Below, one piece after another: positions 1 to 7,106 of a stretch of DNA of 64,000 bases. The notes beneath the pieces are model-generated. The model worked only from the letters and a program-made list of their open reading frames with translations. It was not told the DNA's origin and did no database searches. Position numbers and translations under genes: made by a program. Source of the DNA: an archaeon (lineage in GTDB: Archaea > Aenigmatarchaeota > Aenigmatarchaeia > QMZP01 > JAFGSV01); the NCBI GenBank assembly GCA_028279705.1, contig JANQNF010000058.1, positions 1 through 64,000 on the forward strand, in the 5' to 3' direction. Position 1 is the stretch's first letter. The number at the start of each line of letters is the position of its first letter.

Positions 1-99
1 TTCATTTTTAATCCTTCATAAACGGCCTTAAAAAAGAATGTTTAAACATCTCTATTAACAAAAGCTAATTGCCAATTTTTGACATTCGGAACTACTGTA

Positions 100-125
100 G
101 ACCCACACCGTGGTTTCCTATGGAC
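100..125 (-). repeat. ORB-like box D (minus orientation)
   Basis: Read on the minus strand this is TCCATAGGAAACCACGGTGT followed by GGG. It has the TCCAnnGGAAAC core plus a G-rich string, as in archaeal origin recognition boxes. Its orientation is opposite to boxes A-C across the AT-rich stretch. Confidence 0.7.
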
Positions 126-185
126 ATTTTATTTTTTTGTTGAAAAATAAAAATCACTTATATTATTATATAACAATGTTATAAG
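126..185. other. AT-rich putative DNA unwinding element
   Basis: This is about 60 bases of almost pure A/T (runs such as ATTTTATTTTTTT and TATATTATTATATAAC) lying between inverted ORB-like boxes. Position and composition fit a duplex unwinding element; this is inferred. Confidence 0.65.
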
Positions 186-216
186 GTTTGTTGTTGTTGT
201 TTTTCTTGTTTTCTTT

Positions 217-243
217 GTCTCCACATGAAACGTTGGGGTGGGC
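217..243 (+). repeat. ORB-like box A
   Basis: CTCCACATGAAACGTTGGGG followed by TGGG matches the ORB layout of a core, a short spacer and a G-string. The first 15 bases recur 27 bp downstream (box B) with one mismatch, and the CCACATGAAA core recurs in box F at 3.87 kb. Confidence 0.75.
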
Positions 244-264
244 GTCTCTACATGAAACCTGGAG
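244..264 (+). repeat. ORB-like box B (short form)
   Basis: GTCTCTACATGAAACCTGGA is a direct repeat of box A (14 of the first 15 bases) but lacks the long G-string, as in a mini-ORB. Its 27-bp phase with box A suggests ordered initiator loading. Confidence 0.6.
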
Positions 265-282
265 TTCCTTTAACTAAAAAAA

Positions 283-303
283 GTTCCAGTGGAAACAAAC
301 CTT
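283..303 (+). repeat. ORB-like box C at the orc1 promoter
   Basis: GTTCCAGTGGAAACAAACC contains the canonical euryarchaeal ORB core TTCCAGTGGAAAC. It abuts the presumed orc1 TATA element (CTTTTTAAA), so bound Orc1 could also repress its own gene; that is inference. Confidence 0.75.
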
Positions 304-310
304 TTTAAAC
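300..310 (+). promoter_or_regulatory. Putative orc1 TATA box
   Basis: CCTTTTTAAAC lies 37-47 bases upstream of the orc1 ATG. It would give a transcription start near 330 and a short leader without an evident Shine-Dalgarno sequence. GATATAATAATT at about 319 is an alternative element. Confidence 0.45.
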
Positions 311-346
311 TCCCGTGGGATATAATAATTCCCAACCGGTGTTTTC

Positions 347-1570
347 ATGTCACAGGTATCACTTAATAACATTTTCAATACATACACAAACGGTGTTAGC
401 GTTTTTCGTAATAAATCCTCCCTTTCTTGTGATTTCACACCAGACAACATTCCCCACAGGGGCAGCCAGATAGAAAACATCGCCCATATGCTTGCACCGG
501 TCCTTCGCGGTGAAAAACCGTCAAACGTTTTCATCTACGGAAAAACCGGTACAGGGAAAAGCCTGTGTATAAAGAAAGTTACGGACTCGCTTGAGGAGAG
601 CGCGGAGGAAAATGGAAGGAAGGTCAAGGTAATATATCTCAACTGTAAGATGGGAAAAGTCGCAGACACAGAGTACAGGCTGCTTGCACAGATACTCTCG
701 TTCTTCGGTGAGGACGTTCCATTCACCGGACTTCCAACCAACACGCTTTACAAGAAACTGTACGACAGGCTAGGAAAAACAGGAGGAAACGTCATACTGG
801 TACTCGATGAAATAGACGCCCTTCTCGAGAAAATAGGAGACGAGATACTTTACAATATAACGAGGATAAACCAGGACGTACCAAACATACAGATAACCAT
901 TGTAGGGATATCCAACAAACCCACGTTCATAGATACACTGGACCCTCGCATAAAATCCTCACTTTCCGAGGAAGAGATGGTGTTTCCCCCATATAACGCG
1001 ACCGAGATAAAGGACATTTTGGAGGAACGAGTAAAAACAGCCTTTAACGAAGGTACAGTCGATTACGGTGCAATAACAAAGTGTTCGGCTCTTGCTGCGC
1101 AGGAAAACGGCGATGCACGCAAGGCCCTTGATCTACTGAGGGTCGCTGCAGAGCTTTGTGAAAGGGCTTCGTGCAAGCAGGTCAATGAAACTTTTGTCAA
1201 CAAGGCACAGGAAAAACTGGACAAGGACAGGATAATGGAACTCATAAGGGCACAGCCAAAGCATTCAAAGCTTGTACTTCTTTCTATGTTGAGGCTTTAC
1301 AGGGACGGTAGTGGAGGCGTGCAGACTGGCGACGTTTATACCATGTATGAGAAGATGGCTGCCGAGAACGGGTTAAAGACGCTTACGCAGAGAAGGATTT
1401 CTGATCTCATTTCCGAACTTGACATGATGGGCGTAATCAACGCATCAGTCGTGTCAAAGGGCAGATATGGCAGGACGCGCACGATAAACATACAGCTTAA
1501 CGAGAACATAGTTTCCCTAATGTCAAAAACGTTAGGAAGAGAGTTCCCTGAAGCATTTATTAATTTTTGA
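347..1570 (+). CDS. orc1: Orc1/Cdc6 replication initiator
   Basis: This is the origin-binding AAA+ ATPase that recognises ORBs and recruits MCM. Of 407 residues, Walker A (GKTGTGKS) is at about 65-72, Walker B (VLDEIDAL) at about 152-159 and a sensor-1-like VGISNK at about 194. A winged-helix DNA-binding domain fills the last ~100 residues (LTQRRISDLISELDMMGVI). The length is normal for the family. The gene directly follows the ORB cluster and heads an operon with the DP1 homologue (next ATG 14 bases after the stop) and the TctA-like gene. The ATG at 347 gives a complete N-terminus. Function is secure from family knowledge; whether this is the only initiator in the genome cannot be seen here. 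Confidence 0.97.
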   Translation: MSQVSLNNIFNTYTNGVSVFRNKSSLSCDFTPDNIPHRGSQIENIAHMLAPVLRGEKPSNVFIYGKTGTGKSLCIKKVTDSLEESAEENGRKVKVIYLNCKMGKVADTEYRLLAQILSFFGEDVPFTGLPTNTLYKKLYDRLGKTGGNVILVLDEIDALLEKIGDEILYNITRINQDVPNIQITIVGISNKPTFIDTLDPRIKSSLSEEEMVFPPYNATEIKDILEERVKTAFNEGTVDYGAITKCSALAAQENGDARKALDLLRVAAELCERASCKQVNETFVNKAQEKLDKDRIMELIRAQPKHSKLVLLSMLRLYRDGSGGVQTGDVYTMYEKMAAENGLKTLTQRRISDLISELDMMGVINASVVSKGRYGRTRTINIQLNENIVSLMSKTLGREFPEAFINF

Positions 1571-1584
1571 GACATTTCTTGTTC

Positions 1585-2487
1585 ATGGAAAAACACACAC
1601 TTGTCAAAGAGTTGCTAAGTAAGGGCATAATGGTCAGCCCCCAGGAACTTGAAAGCATGAAGGACGGCAATATCGTCCCACCGCTTGACAGAAATGTGCA
1701 AAAATCAACACGCGAGAGCAAGGTTCTATGCAAGCTGGACACAACTTTGCAACCGAAGAAGATTACCATAGACGACGCTGTGCGTGAAAACTGCCAGATG
1801 TACGAAAAATTAAAAAAAGTCCTCCTAAGGAAGGTAGAAGCGGTTTCTATCAATAACATCGGAAGAAGCAGCACAAAAAACTGCATACTGGGACTCGTAC
1901 GCGAGATCACCCAGAACGGCTTTGTGCTTGAGGACACCACGGGTAACATCCACGTCAAGACCACAGAAAAGCCAGAACAGGGCGATGTGGTAGCTGTCAG
2001 GGGATGGCTGAGGGAAAGTGTTTTCTTTGCAGAAGAGGTAGTTTATCCAGACATTCCAATGGCAAGGGAAGTCAGTACCATAGACTGCCTGATAACCCTG
2101 TCAGACCGTTCAGACCATCTGCAAAAATCGGACATTTCAATATCACCGGATACGCTCATGGTCGATGGCGACGAGAAAAGACTTCCAAACCCGGCCTGGA
2201 TATCTCTTGAACGTGACGGGAAAAGCGCAGTAATAGTTGTGTACAGCTGCAAGGGCAAGATAGAAAAAGAAACGGCCCTTCACTGGCTGAAAAGAAGATA
2301 CGTCGGACCGAGCAACGGTCCGGTACCTGACAACGCCCGCGTTCTTGAGAAAGTCCCAGATATTCTATGGATAGTGAGCGAAAACGAGCAGTGGACGTTC
2401 AATTACAAAGGAGTTACTGTAATTTCCTTTGGCAGGGGCAAAAGCGCACTTGTTGACATGAAAACGAGAAAAGTTGAGATAATGTAG
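1585..2487 (+). CDS. Degenerate PolD small subunit (DP1-like), phosphoesterase motifs lost
   Basis: This is a 300-residue homologue of the archaeal PolD small subunit, which is normally about 500-600 residues with an OB fold and a calcineurin-type nuclease domain. The OB region is clear (about 85-165, ending AEEVVYPDIPMA), as is the family C-terminal stretch (TALHWLKRRYVGP, then VPDI). Motif I (ISDIHVGS) appears reduced to LSDRSDH. The block normally holding GDxxD and GNHD is absent, and the final GHxH is replaced by SENEQ. It therefore looks nuclease-dead, as eukaryotic polymerase B subunits are, and may be a scaffold. The track start at 1567 is a TTG overlapping the orc1 stop; ATG 1585 gives a typical N-terminus. 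Whether DP2 exists elsewhere is unknown. Confidence 0.8.
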   Translation: MEKHTLVKELLSKGIMVSPQELESMKDGNIVPPLDRNVQKSTRESKVLCKLDTTLQPKKITIDDAVRENCQMYEKLKKVLLRKVEAVSINNIGRSSTKNCILGLVREITQNGFVLEDTTGNIHVKTTEKPEQGDVVAVRGWLRESVFFAEEVVYPDIPMAREVSTIDCLITLSDRSDHLQKSDISISPDTLMVDGDEKRLPNPAWISLERDGKSAVIVVYSCKGKIEKETALHWLKRRYVGPSNGPVPDNARVLEKVPDILWIVSENEQWTFNYKGVTVISFGRGKSALVDMKTRKVEIM

Positions 2488-3711
2488 ATGTTCATAGAAA
2501 TACTTCTATTTTTTGCACTTGGTGTACTTTCCGGCATAGCCACGGGAATTGTGCCAGGACTCCACCCAAACAGCGTAATGGTGATTGCATCTGCGACTTC
2601 CATGCTTGGCGGGTATCATCCACTTTGCGCACTTTCATTCATAGTGTCAATGGCAATCACAAATACCATAGTAAACTTCATACCAAGCATATTCGTAGGT
2701 GCACCTGAAGCTGGCACGTGCCTCTCTGTTCTTCCTGGCCACAGGTTCCTTTCAAGGGGTGAAGGTTACGATGCCTTGTTCATGACAGTCACGGGAGGTG
2801 TCGTCGTCATGTCACTTACCATTCTTGCACTCCCGTTTCTCGTGTGGTTCATACCATTCATTTACGGAGTCGTTCACGGCTACATTCACTGGCTTTTGCT
2901 TGCTTCTGTTATCGTTTTGCTTCTTCAGGAGAGTGGTTATGTGAAGGTTCACGCACTACTGTTTTTCTTCATTTCAGGATGTGCGGGGTTCATGTTAATG
3001 TCGTCACTTCCTTCACAACAAGTACTTTTCCCTTCACTCACGGGCCTTTTTGGAATGTCAGTTCTGGTGACGGGCATGGCCCATAGTAGCACCTTTCCTG
3101 AGCAGAAGATGCTGAAGAAGAAAAAACACTCTTTTATGAAAGGGAGCATCACGGGCTGGATAGCCGGTCTTTTCGTTGGTATACTCCCGGGCATAGGATC
3201 TGCCCAGGCGGGCGTACTTGCAAATACTTTACTCAAGGGAAGCGACAGGGATTTCCTTACAGCACTTGGTGGTATAAACACGGCAAATGTCATGTTCACG
3301 TTCATTGCACTTCACACGATTTCAAAGGCACGGTCCGGTGCCTCTGTTTTCATATCGGACATCCTGGGGACCGTCGGCGCGGTAGAGCTATATTTCATAG
3401 CATCAGTTGCCATATTTTCGTGCTTTGTGGCAGCCATTTCTACTCTTTGGATTGGGAGAAGAATCATGCACGTGTTTGCCGGGCTCAATTACCAGAGAGT
3501 CAATATGTCAGTTATTATTATCATGGCTATACTCGTTTTTGCATTTTCCGGCATCGTTGGTATTGTGATAATGTCTATATGTTCACTGATAGGCATATCA
3601 TGCGCCTACATGGGTGTCAAAAGGATGTATCTCATGGGATTTCTCATGCTACCGACGATGTTATATTTTTCCGGTACGTCATCGTTCACGCTCATTATGC
3701 TTGGCTTGTAA
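2488..3711 (+). CDS. TctA-family (COG1784-like) integral membrane protein
   Basis: This polytopic membrane protein of 407 residues has about ten hydrophobic segments. It carries the duplicated PG signatures of the TctA permease family: GIVPGLHPNS near residue 25 and GILPGIGSAQAG near 230. Bacterial TctA is the large membrane subunit of tripartite carboxylate transporters. The archaeal relatives stand alone and have no established substrate. The ATG abuts the DP1-like stop codon, so it is the third gene of the orc1 operon. No TctB or TctC partner is visible. The family call is good; the substrate and any link to replication are unknown. Confidence 0.8.
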   Translation: MFIEILLFFALGVLSGIATGIVPGLHPNSVMVIASATSMLGGYHPLCALSFIVSMAITNTIVNFIPSIFVGAPEAGTCLSVLPGHRFLSRGEGYDALFMTVTGGVVVMSLTILALPFLVWFIPFIYGVVHGYIHWLLLASVIVLLLQESGYVKVHALLFFFISGCAGFMLMSSLPSQQVLFPSLTGLFGMSVLVTGMAHSSTFPEQKMLKKKKHSFMKGSITGWIAGLFVGILPGIGSAQAGVLANTLLKGSDRDFLTALGGINTANVMFTFIALHTISKARSGASVFISDILGTVGAVELYFIASVAIFSCFVAAISTLWIGRRIMHVFAGLNYQRVNMSVIIIMAILVFAFSGIVGIVIMSICSLIGISCAYMGVKRMYLMGFLMLPTMLYFSGTSSFTLIMLGL

Positions 3712-3730
3712 GCGTTTTCTGCATGTTAAC

Positions 3731-3751
3731 GTTTACTTTTACGAAAGTAAC
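3731..3751 (+). terminator. Stem-loop after the orc1 operon
   Basis: TTACTTT (3733-3739) and AAAGTAA (3744-3750) form a perfect 7-bp stem around TACG, 20 bases after the TctA-like stop. It could end the operon transcript. No long T-run follows, so the role is tentative. Confidence 0.4.
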
Positions 3752-3761
3752 ATGACGATGT

Positions 3762-3785
3762 TACCCCTTCATTTCCACTGGAAAC
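3762..3785 (-). repeat. ORB-like box E (minus orientation)
   Basis: Read on the minus strand this is GTTTCCAGTGGAAATGAAGG followed by GGTA. It combines the TTCCAGTGGAAA core of box C with a G-string. It lies about 3.5 kb from the first cluster, beyond the orc1-DP1-TctA operon. Confidence 0.7.
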
Positions 3786-3862
3786 TTCTCTTATATGTCA
3801 AAAAACGGTATCATGGGGCATTATGTGAATAAATGGTGAATATATACCAATCAATCACCAGT

Positions 3863-3889
3863 GGACCCCCTTATTTCATGTGGAAATTC
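3863..3889 (-). repeat. ORB-like box F (minus orientation)
   Basis: Read on the minus strand this is TTTCCACATGAAATAAGGGG followed by GTCC. It matches box A closely (CCACATGAAA, four-base spacer, G-string). With box E it makes a second ORB cluster between the convergent ends of the orc1 operon and polB. Confidence 0.7.
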
Positions 3890-3924
3890 ACGCGGAAGCG
3901 TGCAGGAAGTATGAACATTCACAC

Positions 3925-3949
3925 GGCTCGTGTAAAACCGACACGAACC
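3925..3949 (-). terminator. Inverted repeat just past the polB stop
   Basis: GGCTCGTGT and ACACGAACC pair with one mismatch around a 7-base loop, within 16-40 bases after the polB stop on its transcript. A second small dyad (CACGC-GGAA-GCGTG, 3889-3902) follows. They may end the polB transcript or belong to the ORB cluster; the sequence does not decide. Confidence 0.35.
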
Positions 3950-3964
3950 GGCCACGTGAAATAA

Positions 3965-6613
3965 TCAGTGCGTTATTACGGTTTCTGCGGGCCCCTTTTC
4001 TGATGAAAAAAGGACAGAACCCCCGCAATCGCACTTCCCGATAAGTGGTGCCATCTTATACGACTTATTACATTTACTGCAAAGAATACCGTTAACTTCG
4101 TTCAAGTTGACGGTCATTTTGGCCTCGTTTTGTTTCCGGTGGTGATTGTTTATTGCTTCTGCAAGGCCTATCTGCTTTCCAAGGCCGAGAAGCTCCTCCT
4201 TGGTAACCCCGATTGCATTGAATATACGTTCCAGCGGAGGAAGGAGCTGGTTATCTATGTAATACCTTGAATCAAGCTGCAGACCCTTTTCCTGGACATA
4301 ACCCGGGTCCTCGGCCCTTTTTGAGAGCAGGTCCATACCCTTGACTATGACATAGCCTATCCTGTCACCAGTACCGGGAATTTCCATTTCTCCCCGCTGT
4401 TTCATTTTCTTTATTACCTCGACATGTGGCTGTACCCCGGCATATGCCTCGGGCTTCTTTGTTATGGTCTTTGTTATCGTGAGCTTATCGATTCCAATCT
4501 TTCCTTCAAGCAGATCTTTTACGACTTCCTTGAAATGGGTCACTGCCTCTTTTACGTTGTTCTTCTTCAGAATTATCTCTATTATGTCCTTCATGGTATC
4601 CCCTGTGAGTTCACACCAGTCACGCCTGACCGTTTCTATGCCTTTCATCACCATGCCTTCTTTCCATTCACCTTCCTTTCCACGTTCCATCGACCATCCC
4701 ATGTACCTTTTTTTCGTCAGGGGGAGGAACCGCTTGAAAATCTTCTCGAATTCAAGTTCCATGACGCCTGGGAGCTTTTCGGTCATCTTCCTTGAAACTT
4801 CCTTTCCTATCTTTTCTGCATCCTCGAGCTTGTCCGAAGGTATCTTTATCATGACAGAATCTGTATCACCATAGACCACCTCGTAGCCGAATTCCTTTTC
4901 CATAGCGTTTACCGTGTCGTGAATGGTCTGCCTTCCGAGAGCAGTGACAGAACTTGCTATGTCTATGCTGTGTATCTTTGCCCGGTGATAGCCGAAATAT
5001 CCATAAAACGCATTAGCCATTACCTTGATTGCGAGCTGTTTCATGTCAAGCGCCTTTTTCAGCTTCTCATCCCCGCTTTTCATCTGCTTTTTGACTTTCG
5101 TCCTCTCTTTCATGAGGTTTTCGAGTATCCTCGGTATTATGCCATGCCTTACCTCTTTTTTCACGAATCGTGAACCGTTTGGAGTGGTAACCGAGTCAAC
5201 GTTCCCGTCACCAAGAACAAGCGTCGTCGGGCAAATATTGAACGTTCTTATGAGTGACGGATACATTGACTTGAAGTCCATCACCAGTACCATTTCATGC
5301 AGACCTTTCTTCGGCTCTATCACAAAACCTCCCTTGAGATCCTTGCTTTCATCATCGTTTCCATTTTCGGACACATTGCCATTGCTGCCCTTGCTTGGAA
5401 TTACGTATCCTTCCTTGTTGAATTCCCTCAGGAAGTAGTTTTCTATCCTCTGTGTTTCGCCCCCTTCCAGAATGTCGTTTACAAGCGATCCTGATATCTT
5501 TGCAAGAGCCACATACTTATCAAGCAGATTCAGCTTCAGAAGAAGCTTCATTGCAAGCCTGCTGTCCTGAAGACAGTAATCTGCGAGCGTCTTGTACTGC
5601 TCCTGGCTGCCGTTCCAGAACTTTCCGATCTCGGACTTCTTAACGTCCTTTTTCTCCTCACCGATGAGCTCCTTTGCCACGAAGTCCAGGCCGTACCTTT
5701 TCAGGTTCCACCCTTTTTTTATCATGCTGAAAGAGTCCGCGATCAATCTACCGGTTATGCTGATCCTGTGCCTTCCTGCGAATAGATCGTCCCTTACACG
5801 TTTATCCTTGCATCTTCCAAAAGCCGGGCGCACCTTCGTTTTCTCCATCCTCTTCAGGATGTATGGGAGATCGTATCCCACTATGTTAAACCCGGACAAT
5901 ACATCCGAGTCGTGTTCCTTTATTACCTCCACGAACTTTTCAAGCATTTCCTTCTCGCTTGAAAACGAATCTATTCCGTCGCCCGGCCTTGTTGACAGTA
6001 ACATGGATTTCATGCCCCTGTATTCCGGTTCAAAGACAAGTGAAATCATGGCAACCGGATCACTTTCAGGATCAGGCATCATACCTTCTGTGGCACCAAC
6101 CGTTTCTATGTCGAATGCAAGATACCTCAGGGGGGCATCCTCGTACTTTTCGATGACATCGAATTTCTTTATCTGTATCATCTTCTGGGCAGATACGCTG
6201 TCAGTTGAGATGTTGCTTCCATCTTTTGCGCTGACCCATTTCATCCCCCCGACATTGGAATCGTTCATCCACCTGTACTTGAAGAGCACGTCAGCTTCGT
6301 ACGTGTCGACACCCATGGATTTTAGCGCTTCCCTGGTTTCCACGGTCTTTCCGGGATCTCTTAGGGTTATCTTGTACACTTCTATTGGCTCCTGGTAGCC
6401 TACGGGAAGCGTTCTTTTTGTTTTTTCTATCTTTACAACGAACGGGTTGCCTTCAAGCTTTCCTTCGATGTCTTCTCCCACAGCGTAGAAGTATGGAAGA
6501 AAACCTTCATAGAAACCGCATACGCTCTTGCCTTCGGCGTCCTTTCCAAACAGCCTCAGTACGGGCTTGTCATTGACCATCTTGTAGTCGACGTCTAGTA
6601 CCTGAAATTCCAT
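3965..6613 (-). CDS. polB: Family B DNA polymerase
   Basis: This is a replicative or repair DNA polymerase with 3'-5' proofreading, 882 residues. Exo I (FDIETVG) is at about 167-173, Exo II is in FNIVGYDLPYI, and Exo III is YCLQDSRLAMKLL. Polymerase motif A is DFKSMYPSLI near 441-450, motif B is KVMANAFYGYFGY near 520-530, and motif C is YGDTDSVMI near 577-585. All catalytic carboxylates are present. The C-terminus carries a zinc-ribbon-like cysteine set (CSKCNKS…CDCGG). The N-terminal domain resembles the uracil-sensing pocket domain of archaeal PolB, but I cannot confirm the pocket. The gene is convergent to the orc1 operon and divergent from NAC. With DP1 degenerate, this may carry much of the replicative load; that is inference. 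Confidence 0.97.
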   Translation of the reverse strand: MEFQVLDVDYKMVNDKPVLRLFGKDAEGKSVCGFYEGFLPYFYAVGEDIEGKLEGNPFVVKIEKTKRTLPVGYQEPIEVYKITLRDPGKTVETREALKSMGVDTYEADVLFKYRWMNDSNVGGMKWVSAKDGSNISTDSVSAQKMIQIKKFDVIEKYEDAPLRYLAFDIETVGATEGMMPDPESDPVAMISLVFEPEYRGMKSMLLSTRPGDGIDSFSSEKEMLEKFVEVIKEHDSDVLSGFNIVGYDLPYILKRMEKTKVRPAFGRCKDKRVRDDLFAGRHRISITGRLIADSFSMIKKGWNLKRYGLDFVAKELIGEEKKDVKKSEIGKFWNGSQEQYKTLADYCLQDSRLAMKLLLKLNLLDKYVALAKISGSLVNDILEGGETQRIENYFLREFNKEGYVIPSKGSNGNVSENGNDDESKDLKGGFVIEPKKGLHEMVLVMDFKSMYPSLIRTFNICPTTLVLGDGNVDSVTTPNGSRFVKKEVRHGIIPRILENLMKERTKVKKQMKSGDEKLKKALDMKQLAIKVMANAFYGYFGYHRAKIHSIDIASSVTALGRQTIHDTVNAMEKEFGYEVVYGDTDSVMIKIPSDKLEDAEKIGKEVSRKMTEKLPGVMELEFEKIFKRFLPLTKKRYMGWSMERGKEGEWKEGMVMKGIETVRRDWCELTGDTMKDIIEIILKKNNVKEAVTHFKEVVKDLLEGKIGIDKLTITKTITKKPEAYAGVQPHVEVIKKMKQRGEMEIPGTGDRIGYVIVKGMDLLSKRAEDPGYVQEKGLQLDSRYYIDNQLLPPLERIFNAIGVTKEELLGLGKQIGLAEAINNHHRKQNEAKMTVNLNEVNGILCSKCNKSYKMAPLIGKCDCGGSVLFSSEKGPAETVITH

Positions 6614-6738
6614 TGAAACCCACTGGATAAGAAATTGGATGGAACAAATAAATACATAGATGTCCTCTGTCGCATATAATGCAGAATAGATGTTATACGA
6701 AACCTGTTTCTGCCAATAAATTTAAACTGCAAGGACAA
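6614..6738. promoter_or_regulatory. Divergent promoter region between polB and NAC
   Basis: These 125 bases hold start signals for both genes. On the plus strand AATAAATTTAAAC (about 6715-6727) is the best TATA candidate for NAC, and AAGGA precedes its ATG. The polB side has several A/T tracts but no single obvious TATA box. Confidence 0.4.
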
Positions 6739-7071
6739 ATGAATGGTATGAAGATAAATCAGCGGCAGCTTGAAAAGGCCATGAAGAAAATGGGCATGCA
6801 GGCAACTCAGATAGAAGCCGAAGAGGTAGTCATAAAGACTCCTGAAAAGGACATAATCGTAAGCAACCCAAACGTTACACTCATGAATGCAATGGGCCAG
6901 CAATCATTCCAGGTAGTCGGCGACGTTGAAGAGAAGAGCAAGGAAAAATTCATAAGCGACGACGTGAAAATGGTCATGGAAAAAGCGGGCGTTGGCGAAG
7001 ACGAGGCAAGAAGCGCGCTGGAAGCCGAGGGCGACATAGCTTCTGCCATCCTGAAGCTGAAGAAGATATGA
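6739..7071 (+). CDS. nac: Archaeal nascent polypeptide-associated complex protein (NAC)
   Basis: This ribosome-associated chaperone binds emerging nascent chains; archaeal NAC works as a homodimer. With the ATG at 6739 it has 110 residues. A NAC domain (VVIKTPEKDIIVSNPNV, then FQVVGD) is followed by a C-terminal UBA domain (VKMVMEKAGVGEDEARSAL, ending AILKLKKI). The track start at 6679 adds 20 atypical residues ahead of the TATA-like element, so I prefer 6739; 6748 is also possible. Family and length fit well. No operon partner is seen: the P-type ATPase starts 35 bases later with its own A/T-rich leader. Confidence 0.93.
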   Translation: MNGMKINQRQLEKAMKKMGMQATQIEAEEVVIKTPEKDIIVSNPNVTLMNAMGQQSFQVVGDVEEKSKEKFISDDVKMVMEKAGVGEDEARSALEAEGDIASAILKLKKI

Positions 7072-7106
7072 TTTTCTAATTTAATAGAAGTTTCTCAATA
7101 ATATTC

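Larger units (their letters stand above)
97..310. other. oriC: Candidate chromosomal replication origin (oriC)
   Basis: An AT-rich stretch (about 126-185) is flanked by boxes resembling euryarchaeal origin recognition boxes: one on the minus strand to its left, three on the plus strand to its right, directly upstream of orc1. Inverted ORBs around an unwinding element next to the initiator gene is the established architecture of Pyrococcus-type origins. The motifs are seen directly; origin function is inferred. The rest of 1-96 holds only a 12-bp palindrome around TTTAAA (38-49) and no gene that I can see. Confidence 0.8.

Noticed and set aside
3420-3832. Plus-strand ORFs of 72 and 111 residues past the TctA-like gene
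   Set aside because: They are out-of-frame readings running into the ORB and stem-loop region; no start signal.
5592-6398. 268-residue plus-strand ORF
   Set aside because: It runs antisense to polB, whose motifs are complete in this region; the product is Ser/Pro/Phe-rich with no domain. It is a frame shadow.
6610-6635. ORB-like sequence near the polB start
   Set aside because: CCACTGGATAAG resembles half of the ORB core but lacks GGAAAC and a G-string.
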